A model generated the notes under the pieces. The model saw only the letters and a list, made by a program, of their open reading frames with translations. It had not been told where the DNA came from and did no database searches. Of a stretch of DNA of 64,000 nucleotides, positions 33,997-41,624 are shown piece by piece (position 1 is the stretch's first letter; each line of letters begins with the position of its first letter). A program made the position numbers and the translations under genes. The stretch comes from Corynebacterium rhinophilum (lineage in GTDB: Bacteria > Actinomycetota > Actinomycetes > Mycobacteriales > Mycobacteriaceae), in assembly GCF_030227225.1 (NCBI RefSeq), contig NZ_JASPHQ010000004.1, forward strand, positions 54,421 to 118,420, in the 5' to 3' direction.

Positions 33997-34923
33997 CTAC
34001 CCTGCTGGGGAGTTAAGCCAGCCAGCCACGGTATCGGCCACGCGGGCATTGTCCTGTTCCACCGCCGCATCGCCCTCACTTTCGCGGAAATACGAGGCGT
34101 GGTGGGCGGCCTTAGTGGCTAGGGCGTCTTTGGCATTGCGCAGGTTGAGATCACAAACGAAGTCGCCGGCAAGGCAGTAGTCGATACGGCGATCGGCCGG
34201 CAGTGCGGCACTGTGAGGAATGAGATATCGCGGAATCGGCCCGGCCATGCCGCCGGGACGCCGCAAGGGATTGCCCAGGTAGATCGCCCCGGCGAGCTTG
34301 TCCTTGGACGCGAGGTAGCGCTCCGCGCTTGTGGCGATAATGGCTCCTTGCGAATACCCAGCGGTGATATAGCGCGGGCTGCAACCCGTTTCCTCTTCGT
34401 ACTGCTCCACCACGCGCGGCGCGTTGTTCATGCCGCTGCGCAGGCTCTGCACAAAGCCAACGGTGACCTGATAGATCAACTCGTGCAAGGGGTGCTCCAA
34501 CAGCACTCCGCCCAGGCGTCGCATCAGCTGCAGCGGGCGCAGGTTTTCGCCCTCTTGGGCCAGCGGTGGCAGGTTCATCGAGGCTGGATATGCATCTGCA
34601 TCCAGCGCCAGCACGTAGGCATTATCCATGGTGCCGGGGTGACGTTGTTCTACCAGGTGGAAGAGCGCTGCGAGGTTGGGACCTTCATAACCATTGGATT
34701 CCGCGCCCTGTTCCGAGTAGCGCTGTGGGCCGAAATACTCACCGTGTTCCTCGTTTTGGTCCGAGCCGCGTGCGGCAAGGAAAACGTAATCGGGACAGGT
34801 CTCGGCCTGCGTGTGGGGCTGACCCTCCGCCGCGGCAGGGGCGAGCATAGACATGCCAAGCGCCGCCGTGGCGGCGATAGTTACGAAACCAGCGGCGGCG
34901 CGAGAGCGAGGAAAAAGACGCAT
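33997..34923 (-). CDS. secreted cutinase-like serine hydrolase
   Basis: 308 aa with a signal peptide (residues ~1-33, ending PAAAEG). The alpha/beta hydrolase nucleophile motif GYSQGA lies near residue 199; the Asp in DYCLAGDFVCD and the His in HHASYF complete a plausible catalytic triad in the cutinase order. The pair CPDY and C in ETGCSPRY may form the disulfide usual in cutinases. Relatives in mycolic-acid bacteria are esterases, phospholipases or thioesterases acting on cell-envelope lipids. It lies between nadD and proA, 4 bp after proA, and so may ride on the proA transcript. Confidence 0.85.
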   Translation of the reverse strand: MRLFPRSRAAAGFVTIAATAALGMSMLAPAAAEGQPHTQAETCPDYVFLAARGSDQNEEHGEYFGPQRYSEQGAESNGYEGPNLAALFHLVEQRHPGTMDNAYVLALDADAYPASMNLPPLAQEGENLRPLQLMRRLGGVLLEHPLHELIYQVTVGFVQSLRSGMNNAPRVVEQYEEETGCSPRYITAGYSQGAIIATSAERYLASKDKLAGAIYLGNPLRRPGGMAGPIPRYLIPHSAALPADRRIDYCLAGDFVCDLNLRNAKDALATKAAHHASYFRESEGDAAVEQDNARVADTVAGWLNSPAG

Positions 34924-34927
34924 ATTC

Positions 34928-36196
34928 TTATGGGCGTACGTGACCGGTGCCTTGGAGGACCCACTTGGAAGAGGTCAGCTCCGGCAGGGCCATTGGGCCA
35001 CGAGCGTGCAGCTTCTGGGTGGAAATACCGATTTCTGCACCCATGCCGTAGACCTCGCCATCGGTGAAGGCAGTGGAGGCGTTGAGCATAACGGCTGCGG
35101 CATCGACCTCGTTGCCGAACTTAACCAAGACGTCCGCATCCTGGGCCGCGATGCCCTCGGTGTGGCCGGTGGTAAATTCCGCGATGTGCGCGATGGCAGC
35201 GTCAACGCCGTCAACCACCTTGGCGCAGATGTCCATGGACAGCGACTCTTCGCGCCAATCCTCCTCGGTGGCCTGGACAACGTCCGTGGCACCGAAGCCC
35301 TCGAGCTCGTCAACGTCACCGTGGACGGTGACGTCTGCATCTTGGAGGGCGCGGACGATGCGCAGCTTGGTGGCATCATCAAGCGCAGCATCAATAAGCA
35401 CGCACTCGGTGGAGTTGCAGACCGAGGTGCGGCGGGTCTTGCCGTTGATTACCATGTCGATGGCCTTGTCCATATCGGCCGAGGCATCGATGTAGAAGTG
35501 GCAGTTGCCGGTACCGGTCTCGATGGCTGGAACAGTAGCGCCGGTAACCACGGCCTCGATGAGCTTGACGCCGCCGCGGGGGATAACCAAATCCACCAGG
35601 CCGCGGGCGGTAATCAAGTCTTGGACGGAGTCGTGGGTCTCACACGGCAGTAGCTGGACTACCTCGCGTGGCAGATCAAACTCTGCAAGGGTGTCCTGCA
35701 GAAGCTCCACCAGCTTGGTATTGGAGTTGCGCGCGGACTTGGAACCGCGCAGCAGCGGCACATTACCGGACTTCAGGGCGAGGCCGAAAGCATCCACGGT
35801 GACGTTCGGGCGAGCCTCGTAGACCATGCCCATCACGCCGAGCGGGACGCGCACCTGCTTCATCTGGATGCCGTTATCCATGGTGCGGCCCTGCAGGATC
35901 TCGCCTACTGGGTCTTGCAGGCCAGCGACCTGACGCAGGCCATCTGCAATGCCCTCGACGCGGGCAGCGTCCAGGGTCAGGCGGTCAATGAGGGAATCGG
36001 ACATGCCACGTTCGCGACCTGCCTCAATATCCTGCTGGTTAGCAGCAAGGATGTCATCGGTGTGGGCAATAAGATTTTCGGCTGCGCGCTGCAAGATTTC
36101 ATTCTTGCGCGGCGTGGACAGCTGCGCCACGACGGGCGCAACGTCCTTAGCAGCACGGGCTTTGGACAGAACTTCTTCGCGTTCAGTGTTGCTCAT
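34928..36196 (-). CDS. proA: gamma-glutamyl phosphate reductase
   Basis: 422 aa, NADPH-dependent second enzyme of proline synthesis, reducing gamma-glutamyl phosphate to glutamate semialdehyde. The aldehyde dehydrogenase-type catalytic Cys is in TRRTSVCNSTECVLID (near residue 290), and PRGGVKLIEAV with ETGTGNCHFYID are conserved stretches. Its partner proB is 5.4 kb away because the manganese locus separates them. The start at 36196 is well placed at MSNTEREE. Normal length. Confidence 0.97.
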   Translation of the reverse strand: MSNTEREEVLSKARAAKDVAPVVAQLSTPRKNEILQRAAENLIAHTDDILAANQQDIEAGRERGMSDSLIDRLTLDAARVEGIADGLRQVAGLQDPVGEILQGRTMDNGIQMKQVRVPLGVMGMVYEARPNVTVDAFGLALKSGNVPLLRGSKSARNSNTKLVELLQDTLAEFDLPREVVQLLPCETHDSVQDLITARGLVDLVIPRGGVKLIEAVVTGATVPAIETGTGNCHFYIDASADMDKAIDMVINGKTRRTSVCNSTECVLIDAALDDATKLRIVRALQDADVTVHGDVDELEGFGATDVVQATEEDWREESLSMDICAKVVDGVDAAIAHIAEFTTGHTEGIAAQDADVLVKFGNEVDAAAVMLNASTAFTDGEVYGMGAEIGISTQKLHARGPMALPELTSSKWVLQGTGHVRP

Positions 36197-36329
36197 GTCA
36201 TACCAGAGTAACGTACCTGCCCGAGTTTTTCAGCCGCCCGTCTTTTACCTCACACTTTTCCTCAATTGTGCGGGCTACGCAGTGAAATCTCCTCCCCCTC
36301 CCTCGCCCGAAACTACAGTAAAGCTCACA

Positions 36330-36360
36330 AGTTCAAACCCTAATGTTCACTACCTTGAAA
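36330..36360 (+). promoter_or_regulatory. possible metal-regulator half-sites upstream of the manganese operon
   Basis: AGTTCAA (36330-36336) and TTGAAA (36355-36360) face each other over an 18-bp spacer, about 60-90 bp before the lipoprotein gene. AGTTCAA is identical to the left arm of the palindrome in front of the regulator gene at 40560, which suggests but does not show shared binding. TTGAAAATG at 36355 also resembles a Zur half-site. Confidence 0.25.
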
Positions 36361-36419
36361 ATGTTACTTGGGTATGTTTATTCTTTGCTTGATAGGTTTC
36401 ACTGCAAAAAGGAGCATTT

Positions 36420-37499
36420 ATGAAAAAGAACGTGGCCAAGCTGGGCCTGATGCTGACTCTGAGCGGGCTTGCCCTCGCCGCCTGCAACACGAATGACGGC
36501 GGAAACGATTCAGACGCGGGCTCCGGTTCAGGCGATGATCAGACCATCAAGGCTGTTGCCACCACCACGCAGATCTGCGATTACCTCACTCAAATTGCTC
36601 AGGGTGGCATGACGCTGCACAAGGTGGATTCCAGCGGCAAGGAAACCACCGAGGGCGATGGTGGTACCACCCTCGATCTCACCTGCCTGTTGGCGCCGAA
36701 TGCCAGCGCGCACGAGCACGAAATGACCCCACAGCAGATGAGTGCCATGGCGGATGCGGATTTCCTCTTTAAAAACGGCGTCGACCTCGAGCACTTTCTC
36801 GATAACGCCGTGGAATCCTCCGGCTTCGATGGCGAGACTATCGTCACCGCAGGCGATGACGATTCCAACCACAAGATAGACCTTCGCCCGTGGCCCTTCC
36901 CCGGCGAGGACGGCGAGGAACCAGAATTCACCCACGACCCACACGTATGGACCTCCCCCAAGAACGCCAAAATCCAGGTACAAAACATCGTGGATGCCTT
37001 GGCCGATAAGGAACCATCCGTGAAGAAAGTCGGTGAAAAATACACCAAGCAGTTCGACGAGCTGGATAAATGGGTCACCGAGTCCCTGGAGACCGTCCCT
37101 GAGCAGGAACGCGTGCTCTTTTCATCGCACGATGCCTTCGGCTACTTCTCCAACGACTATGACGTGGAATTCATCGGATCCGCGCTCACGGACTTCAATA
37201 ACCAGCAGGACGCTACTTCCTCGCACATCGAGGACGCAGCCAAGGAGGTCCGCAATTCCGGCGCCAAGGCTATTTTCGCGGAAAACTCCAATAACTCTAA
37301 GTCCATCGAGGCCATCGCCCGCGCCGCAGGTGTCAAGGCCATTACGGATGAAGACGCCCTGTACGGCGATTCCTTGGGCGTGCCAAATAGCGACGGTGCA
37401 ACCTACATCGGCTCCATCATCCACAACGTCACCACCTTGGTAGATGCCTGGGACGGTGAAGTGGCCGATCTGCCAGAAAGCCTGGACGCCGCGCAATGA
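36420..37499 (+). CDS. mntA: manganese/zinc ABC importer, substrate-binding lipoprotein (MntA/ZnuA family)
   Basis: 359 aa cluster A-I solute-binding protein. The lipobox LAAC at residues 19-22 predicts a lipid anchor. Metal-ligand regions in order are ASAHEHEMTPQQ (first His), FTHDPHVWTSPKN (second His), AIFAENSNNSKS (Glu) and TDEDALYGDSLG (Asp), the HHED set seen in Mn/Zn receptors. A Gly/Ser/Asp linker follows the Cys. The ATG has AAAAAGGAG at ideal spacing. The operon and its DtxR-like regulator match C. diphtheriae mntABCD, which makes Mn2+ the best guess, with Zn2+ an alternative. Stop and next start overlap (ATGA). Confidence 0.85.
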   Translation: MKKNVAKLGLMLTLSGLALAACNTNDGGNDSDAGSGSGDDQTIKAVATTTQICDYLTQIAQGGMTLHKVDSSGKETTEGDGGTTLDLTCLLAPNASAHEHEMTPQQMSAMADADFLFKNGVDLEHFLDNAVESSGFDGETIVTAGDDDSNHKIDLRPWPFPGEDGEEPEFTHDPHVWTSPKNAKIQVQNIVDALADKEPSVKKVGEKYTKQFDELDKWVTESLETVPEQERVLFSSHDAFGYFSNDYDVEFIGSALTDFNNQQDATSSHIEDAAKEVRNSGAKAIFAENSNNSKSIEAIARAAGVKAITDEDALYGDSLGVPNSDGATYIGSIIHNVTTLVDAWDGEVADLPESLDAAQ

Positions 37500-38194
37500 G
37501 TGCACCGCTTTTAAAGCTTTCCCATGCCTCTTGCGGCTATGGCACCACCACCATCGTGGACGATGTCTCCTTAACCATCCACGAAGGTGAGGCCATCGCG
37601 CTGCTGGGGGCTAATGGTGCTGGTAAGTCCACGCTCTTAAAGGCCATCGCTGGCCTTGCCACCCTGCGCGGCGAGCACGAGCGCACGGCGACGCTGGGAT
37701 ATGTTCCCCAGCACCACACCTGCGATCCCACCTTCCCCGTCACCGCCTGCCGGGTCGTGGAAATGGGCTTGCTCAATAAGGCCTCGTGGTGGGAGCGCAT
37801 GGGCAGCATGCGCCGCCTGCGTCCGCAGATCACCCAAGCGCTAGAGCTCGTCGGCATGGGGGAAAAGGCGAAGACGCGCTGGGACAAGCTCTCGGGCGGG
37901 CAGCGCCAACGCATATTTATCGCCCGCGCGCTCGCCGCACACCCAGACCTCGTACTCATGGACGAGCCCTTCAATGGCCTGGATCAAGATAGCAGGCAGG
38001 TGCTTTTAGGGATCATCGCCAAGCTTAAGGAAAGCGGGGTTGCCCTGCTCATTTCCACCCACGATCCCATTTTGGCGCAGCGCGCCTGCGATGCCGGAAT
38101 GCTCATCGTGGACGGTCACAGCGAGGTCCTTGATACCGAGGATGCAGTCGAGCGCTACCTGGAGGCCACGTCGGTATTTCAGGGGGACATGTGA
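37496..38194 (+). CDS. mntB: manganese/zinc ABC importer ATPase
   Basis: 232 aa single-domain ABC ATPase. Walker A is GANGAGKST (~residue 38), the signature LSGGQRQRIFIARAL, Walker B LVLMDEPFNGLD, and the switch His LISTHDP. The EVVEMGLLNK-like region (CRVVEMGLLNKASWW) is typical of metal importers of the Mnt/Znu group. It couples ATP hydrolysis to the two permeases encoded next. Overlaps mntA by ATGA and the first permease by GTGA, so the four genes are translated together. Confidence 0.9.
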   Translation: MSAPLLKLSHASCGYGTTTIVDDVSLTIHEGEAIALLGANGAGKSTLLKAIAGLATLRGEHERTATLGYVPQHHTCDPTFPVTACRVVEMGLLNKASWWERMGSMRRLRPQITQALELVGMGEKAKTRWDKLSGGQRQRIFIARALAAHPDLVLMDEPFNGLDQDSRQVLLGIIAKLKESGVALLISTHDPILAQRACDAGMLIVDGHSEVLDTEDAVERYLEATSVFQGDM

Positions 38195-39015
38195 CGCTTC
38201 TGCTTACTGCTCCCTTTATGCAGCGCGCGGCCCTGTTTTTGCTGTGCGTAGCCCTGACCGGCGCGGTGATCAGCGTGGTGGTCAACCTGCGCCGCATGGA
38301 ATTTAGCGTTGAAGCGCTGGTCCACTCGGTATTCCCGGGCATCGTCATTGGCCTGGCCGTGGCGGGCTTTCCTGGCATCTTGCCCGGCGCCGCCATAGCT
38401 GCTGGCGTCGCAGTGCTCATTTTGGCGCGCCTTAATTCCGGCAGCGATGGCCAAGATCATGAATCCGGCACCGCCGTGGTGCTGACCTTGATGTATGGCA
38501 TCGGCGTGGTCATCAGCCTCGCCGTAGGGGATCGTTCCGGCCAGCTAGAGGCCCTTATGTTTGGCCGCTTGCTCGATATCACCACTGACCGCATGATCCC
38601 CTCGATCATCTTGTGCGTGGTTGCCGCCCTGCTCATCCTGGCCACCTGGCGCTCGCAAGTAGCCGTGGCCTTTGACCGCGAATCCGCGCGTGCCACCGGC
38701 ATCCGCGTGGGGCTAATCGATGTCACTGCCAACGTAGCGGTGGGCCTAATCGTAGTCGCCGCGAGCTCCGCCATTGGTGTGTTGCTCGTTTTGGGTTTCG
38801 TGGTGGTCCCGGGCCTGGTCGGGCGCGTGCTGGCTAGCACCCCGCTGCAGATGCTCCTGTGGGCGCTGGTTGGCGCAGTGCTAGCCGTATGCGTGGGCTT
38901 GTGGCTCATGCTTTCGGTAACCTCCCACCAGATTTCCCCGCAGGCCATCGTCGCGCTGTCGCTGTCCCTAACCGTTCCGCTCGCACTTTTAGGCAGGCGC
39001 ATATGGGGGTCTTAA
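38191..39015 (+). CDS. mntC: manganese/zinc ABC importer permease 1
   Basis: 274 aa membrane protein of the ABC-3 family; about eight hydrophobic helices. FMQRAALFLLCVALTGAVIS starts it, and VHSVFPGIVIGLAVAGFPG and ASSAIGVLLVLGFVVVPGLV are the conserved coupling and pore segments. The start is GTG 38191, overlapping mntB. Its last 13 bp overlap the next permease, which begins at ATG 39003. The two permeases are paralogous and probably form a heterodimer, as in the C. diphtheriae system. Confidence 0.88.
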   Translation: MTLLLTAPFMQRAALFLLCVALTGAVISVVVNLRRMEFSVEALVHSVFPGIVIGLAVAGFPGILPGAAIAAGVAVLILARLNSGSDGQDHESGTAVVLTLMYGIGVVISLAVGDRSGQLEALMFGRLLDITTDRMIPSIILCVVAALLILATWRSQVAVAFDRESARATGIRVGLIDVTANVAVGLIVVAASSAIGVLLVLGFVVVPGLVGRVLASTPLQMLLWALVGAVLAVCVGLWLMLSVTSHQISPQAIVALSLSLTVPLALLGRRIWGS

Positions 39016-39800
39016 CATTGCCATTCCTCGAAGCCATCGCGGTGGGCTGCCTTTCCGGGCTGGTGGGCACGCTCATGGTGCTGGGCAACCGCGTCTTTTT
39101 TGCAGAGAGCCTCTCCCACGGCACCTTTCCCGGCGCGGTTATCGGCGTCGTCGTAGCCAATGCGCTGGGCGCCAACTTGAGCGATGGGCTCATGCTCGGC
39201 TCCGTGGCGGTCTGCATCCCATTGGCGATTTTCATGCATTACCTGGGCAAGGTGCGTGGCGTATCCTCTACCGCTGCGGCGGGCACCACCCTCACCCTGG
39301 GCTTTGCGCTGGGCATTTTGCTGCTGCGTTGGTTTCAGCCGTTGCCGCTGCACGTCGATAGCTTCCTGGTGGGCTCGCTAACTACGGTTAACCACCGCGA
39401 TGTCGCCGTCGCGGCCGGACTGGTCGTTATCTGTTTGCTGGCGGTATTGGCCTGCCGGCGCCGCCTTTTCCAGGCCTATTTCGACCCCAGCACGTCCCCG
39501 CATAGCGGGCTTTACGATGCCCTGACGCTCGGCCTTATCTGCTTGACGATGGCCGCCGTCATCCCCGCCGTCGGCACCATTTTGTCCATTGCCTTACTCG
39601 TGGCCCCAGCCGCGGGCCTGCGCCCGTGGGTATCGCGGCCGGAGGTGCTGCTTATCGGGGCTGGCATCATTGGCATCACCATCGCGGTCGCCGGGCTTTT
39701 TCTCGCCGCTCACTTAAGCCTTTCGGCCGGCGGCACCATCGCCATTGTGGCGGGCGTCTTTTACCTCACCAGCATGGCGGCCTATAAGGCGGTTTCCTAG
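39003..39800 (+). CDS. mntD: manganese/zinc ABC importer permease 2
   Basis: 265 aa ABC-3-family permease. The start at 39003 (MGVLTLPFLEAIAVGC) is inside the end of permease 1; a longer frame to 38859 is rejected because the residues before 39003 are an out-of-frame reading of that gene. Family features: MVLGNRVFFAESLSHGTFPG and VIPAVGTILSIALLVAPAAG. It completes the transporter. A perfect hairpin terminator follows between it and the convergent regulator. Confidence 0.9.
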   Translation: MGVLTLPFLEAIAVGCLSGLVGTLMVLGNRVFFAESLSHGTFPGAVIGVVVANALGANLSDGLMLGSVAVCIPLAIFMHYLGKVRGVSSTAAAGTTLTLGFALGILLLRWFQPLPLHVDSFLVGSLTTVNHRDVAVAAGLVVICLLAVLACRRRLFQAYFDPSTSPHSGLYDALTLGLICLTMAAVIPAVGTILSIALLVAPAAGLRPWVSRPEVLLIGAGIIGITIAVAGLFLAAHLSLSAGGTIAIVAGVFYLTSMAAYKAVS

Positions 39801-39835
39801 CGCGCGGCGCCATTCTGCGCCGCGCGTTAATTGTT
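39801..39835. terminator. bidirectional terminator between mntD and mntR
   Basis: CGCGCGGCGC (39801-39810) and its perfect complement at 39817-39826 enclose a 6-nt loop; TTAATTGTT follows on the plus strand. It fits exactly between the two convergent stop codons and should end both transcripts. Confidence 0.75.
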
Positions 39836-40510
39836 CGAAGCAAGGCGGACTGTGATCTCGCGGGCGGCCACCTCCGCCAGCGACATCTCGCCGCCTTCGG
39901 TCTGCACCGTCAACAGGCCAGCCACGCTATCGCTGACGCACAGCTTATTGCCCAGCTCCACACCAAAGCGGTCGAGGTAGCGCAACAGGCCTGGATCCTC
40001 ATCGCAGACGCGCTCCACGGTCACGGGCGCATCGAGCGGGGCGCTGGCGAGCGTGAGCGTGCCGAGATCCTCGATGCCACCGCCGACATCGGGAATGGGA
40101 TCGCCGTGTGGATCGCGGTCAGGGGACCCCAGCAGCGCATCGATGCGGCCAATAAAACGATCGGAGCAGGCGTGCTCGAGGCGGTCAGCGTCCTCGTGCA
40201 CCTCGTCCCAGGAATAATCCAGGGTCTCTACCAAGAAGGTTTCTAAAAGCCGGTGGCGGCGCACCATCTGCATCGCCAGCTCGCGGCCCGCAGGGCTCAA
40301 TGAGACGCCCTGATAGCGCTCATGCTCCACCAGACCTTGGGCGGCGAGCTTTTTAATCGCCTCGGAGGCAGTGGGCACCTTTTGTTCCAGGCGGCCCGCC
40401 ACATCCTTCAGCGCCACTGGGGCACCCCCGGAATGCTCCGATAAGTCCCACAGAACCTTGAGGTAGTCCTGGCTACGGGTAGGGAGTTCTTCTAGGTGCA
40501 TGTCCACCAT
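39827..40510 (-). CDS. mntR: DtxR-family metal-dependent regulator, MntR-like
   Basis: 227 aa from ATG 40510 (an in-frame ATG at 40501 gives 224 aa). Three domains are visible: winged helix at ~10-75 with VPTASEAIKKLAAQGLVEH as recognition part, the dimerisation/metal domain with RRHRLLETFLVETLDYSWDE and HACSDRFIGRID, and a C-terminal SH3-like domain from ~150. The layout is that of DtxR/MntR repressors that bind DNA with Mn2+ or Fe2+. Convergent placement next to the metal importer points to that operon as target. In C. diphtheriae mntR is the fifth gene of the operon; here it has its own promoter with a perfect palindrome. Confidence 0.85.
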   Translation of the reverse strand: MVDMHLEELPTRSQDYLKVLWDLSEHSGGAPVALKDVAGRLEQKVPTASEAIKKLAAQGLVEHERYQGVSLSPAGRELAMQMVRRHRLLETFLVETLDYSWDEVHEDADRLEHACSDRFIGRIDALLGSPDRDPHGDPIPDVGGGIEDLGTLTLASAPLDAPVTVERVCDEDPGLLRYLDRFGVELGNKLCVSDSVAGLLTVQTEGGEMSLAEVAAREITVRLASNN

Positions 40511-40559
40511 CTTAGTAATCGTGCTTGTGTCGTCCTGGGATAAGTGTTAAATTAATAGT

Positions 40560-40577
40560 AGTTCAACACGTTGAACT
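40560..40577. promoter_or_regulatory. perfect palindrome upstream of mntR, candidate MntR operator
   Basis: AGTTCAA-CACG-TTGAACT has two perfect 7-bp arms and a 4-bp spacer. It lies 50 bp upstream of the mntR start in an AT-rich stretch (TTAATTTAACAC on the minus strand), where it would overlap a -35 region. Its left arm recurs upstream of mntA. A second transcript may start on the plus strand from the same site (see the next entry). Confidence 0.5.
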
Positions 40578-40590
40578 TTTAATTTCACTT

Positions 40591-40672
40591 GCCACGGACA
40601 GTGGGCGGTACGTCCTTTCTTCGGTACACACACGACGCACTCAGCCTTCGCTGTCCGTGGCTTTTGATTTTT
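40591..40672 (+). ncRNA. candidate small RNA or leader with strong terminator, gene-less plus-strand hairpin
   Basis: GCCACGGACAG (40591-40601) pairs perfectly with CTGTCCGTGGC (40651-40661), and TTTTGATTTTT follows directly, which is the layout of a plus-strand intrinsic terminator. No plus-strand gene precedes it within 790 bp, the last being mntD. The 49-nt loop contains an internal GTAC...GTAC repeat. A short RNA starting near the 40560 palindrome would be about 90-100 nt. On the minus strand it has no T-tract, so it does not explain itself as the dehydrogenase terminator. No known riboswitch class was recognised. Confidence 0.35.
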
Positions 40673-41602
40673 CTAGTATCCCGCCTCCGGATCTACCTGG
40701 GTGGGCATGGACTCTCCCTTCTCCCACGCGGCGGCATTCGCATTGAAAATATCGCCCATGTGGTACTGCGCCACGTGCTTTGTCGCCCCGATGTGCGGGG
40801 TCATGGTGCAATTGGGCAGGGAGAGCAGCGGGTGGCCATCAGGAAGCGGCTCTGGGTCCACGACTTCCAAGCCAGCGCCTGCAATTTCGCCCTCGCGCAG
40901 GGCATCCACCAGATCATCGGTAACCACGGTGCTGCCGCGCCCGACGTTGATAAACAGCGCGGACGGTTTCATGGCGCGGAACTTCGCGGCATCGATTAGC
41001 CCCTCCGTTTCCTGCGTGGCGGGCAGGATGCAGAAAATAACATCGGCCTCGCCCCACACGTGCGCGGCATCAGCCATGGCCACCACCTCATCGGCGCCCT
41101 CCACGGGGCGCCCAGAGCGATTCACGGCGGTGATGTGGACCCTGAAGGGCTTGAGCAGGGCAATGAGTTGCTTGCCGATGCCCCCAGCACCCAAAATCGC
41201 TACCTTCTTCGGCCCCTGCTGGTCATAGATCCACTCCTGCGCCTCATCCAGTTCCTTAGCCACCGACCAGGTGCCGGCCTGTGTAAAGGCCTTGTGCTGG
41301 TGGGCCTGGGAGAGCAGGAGGCCCAAGGCGCATTCAGCCACCGGCTTGGCAAAGGCACCGGCGGAATTGCACCACGGCAATCCCTCAGAGGTAATCAATC
41401 CAGCATCAATGAGTTGGTTTACACCGGTAAAACAATGCTGCACCCAGCGAATATTGTCCGGCATCTCTGGGATGCGGCGCGGGCTGGGTGTGTTATTGAC
41501 ATAGACCTCTGCGTCTTCGAGGTTTTCTACGCGTTCGTGGCCGGCAGCGCTTAAGTCATCGACCATCGGCTGCCAGGTTTCTGGTCCCATAAAATACTTC
41601 AT
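40673..41602 (-). CDS. D-isomer-specific 2-hydroxyacid dehydrogenase
   Basis: 309 aa from ATG 41602. The NAD-binding motif ILGAGGIGKQL lies near residue 145, VGRGSTVVTDDLVDALREGEIAGAGLEV is the conserved active-site Arg/Glu region, and TPHIGATKH carries the catalytic His. Such enzymes reduce 2-keto acids to D-hydroxy acids; in C. glutamicum a homologue sits at the same place between proA and proB, but its substrate is unassigned to my knowledge. The start codon lies inside a perfect 10-bp inverted repeat. Confidence 0.88.
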   Translation of the reverse strand: MKYFMGPETWQPMVDDLSAAGHERVENLEDAEVYVNNTPSPRRIPEMPDNIRWVQHCFTGVNQLIDAGLITSEGLPWCNSAGAFAKPVAECALGLLLSQAHQHKAFTQAGTWSVAKELDEAQEWIYDQQGPKKVAILGAGGIGKQLIALLKPFRVHITAVNRSGRPVEGADEVVAMADAAHVWGEADVIFCILPATQETEGLIDAAKFRAMKPSALFINVGRGSTVVTDDLVDALREGEIAGAGLEVVDPEPLPDGHPLLSLPNCTMTPHIGATKHVAQYHMGDIFNANAAAWEKGESMPTQVDPEAGY

Positions 41603-41610
41603 GGGACCAG
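41581..41610. promoter_or_regulatory. perfect inverted repeat over the dehydrogenase start codon
   Basis: CTGGTCCCAT-N10-ATGGGACCAG has two perfect 10-bp arms. In the mRNA the start ATG (41602-41600) is at the edge of the stem, so the hairpin would hide it; no Shine-Dalgarno sequence is seen. It may be an operator, a translational hairpin, or partly a chance consequence of coding MGPE. Confidence 0.45.
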
Positions 41611-41624
41611 CGTACGGCACGCGG

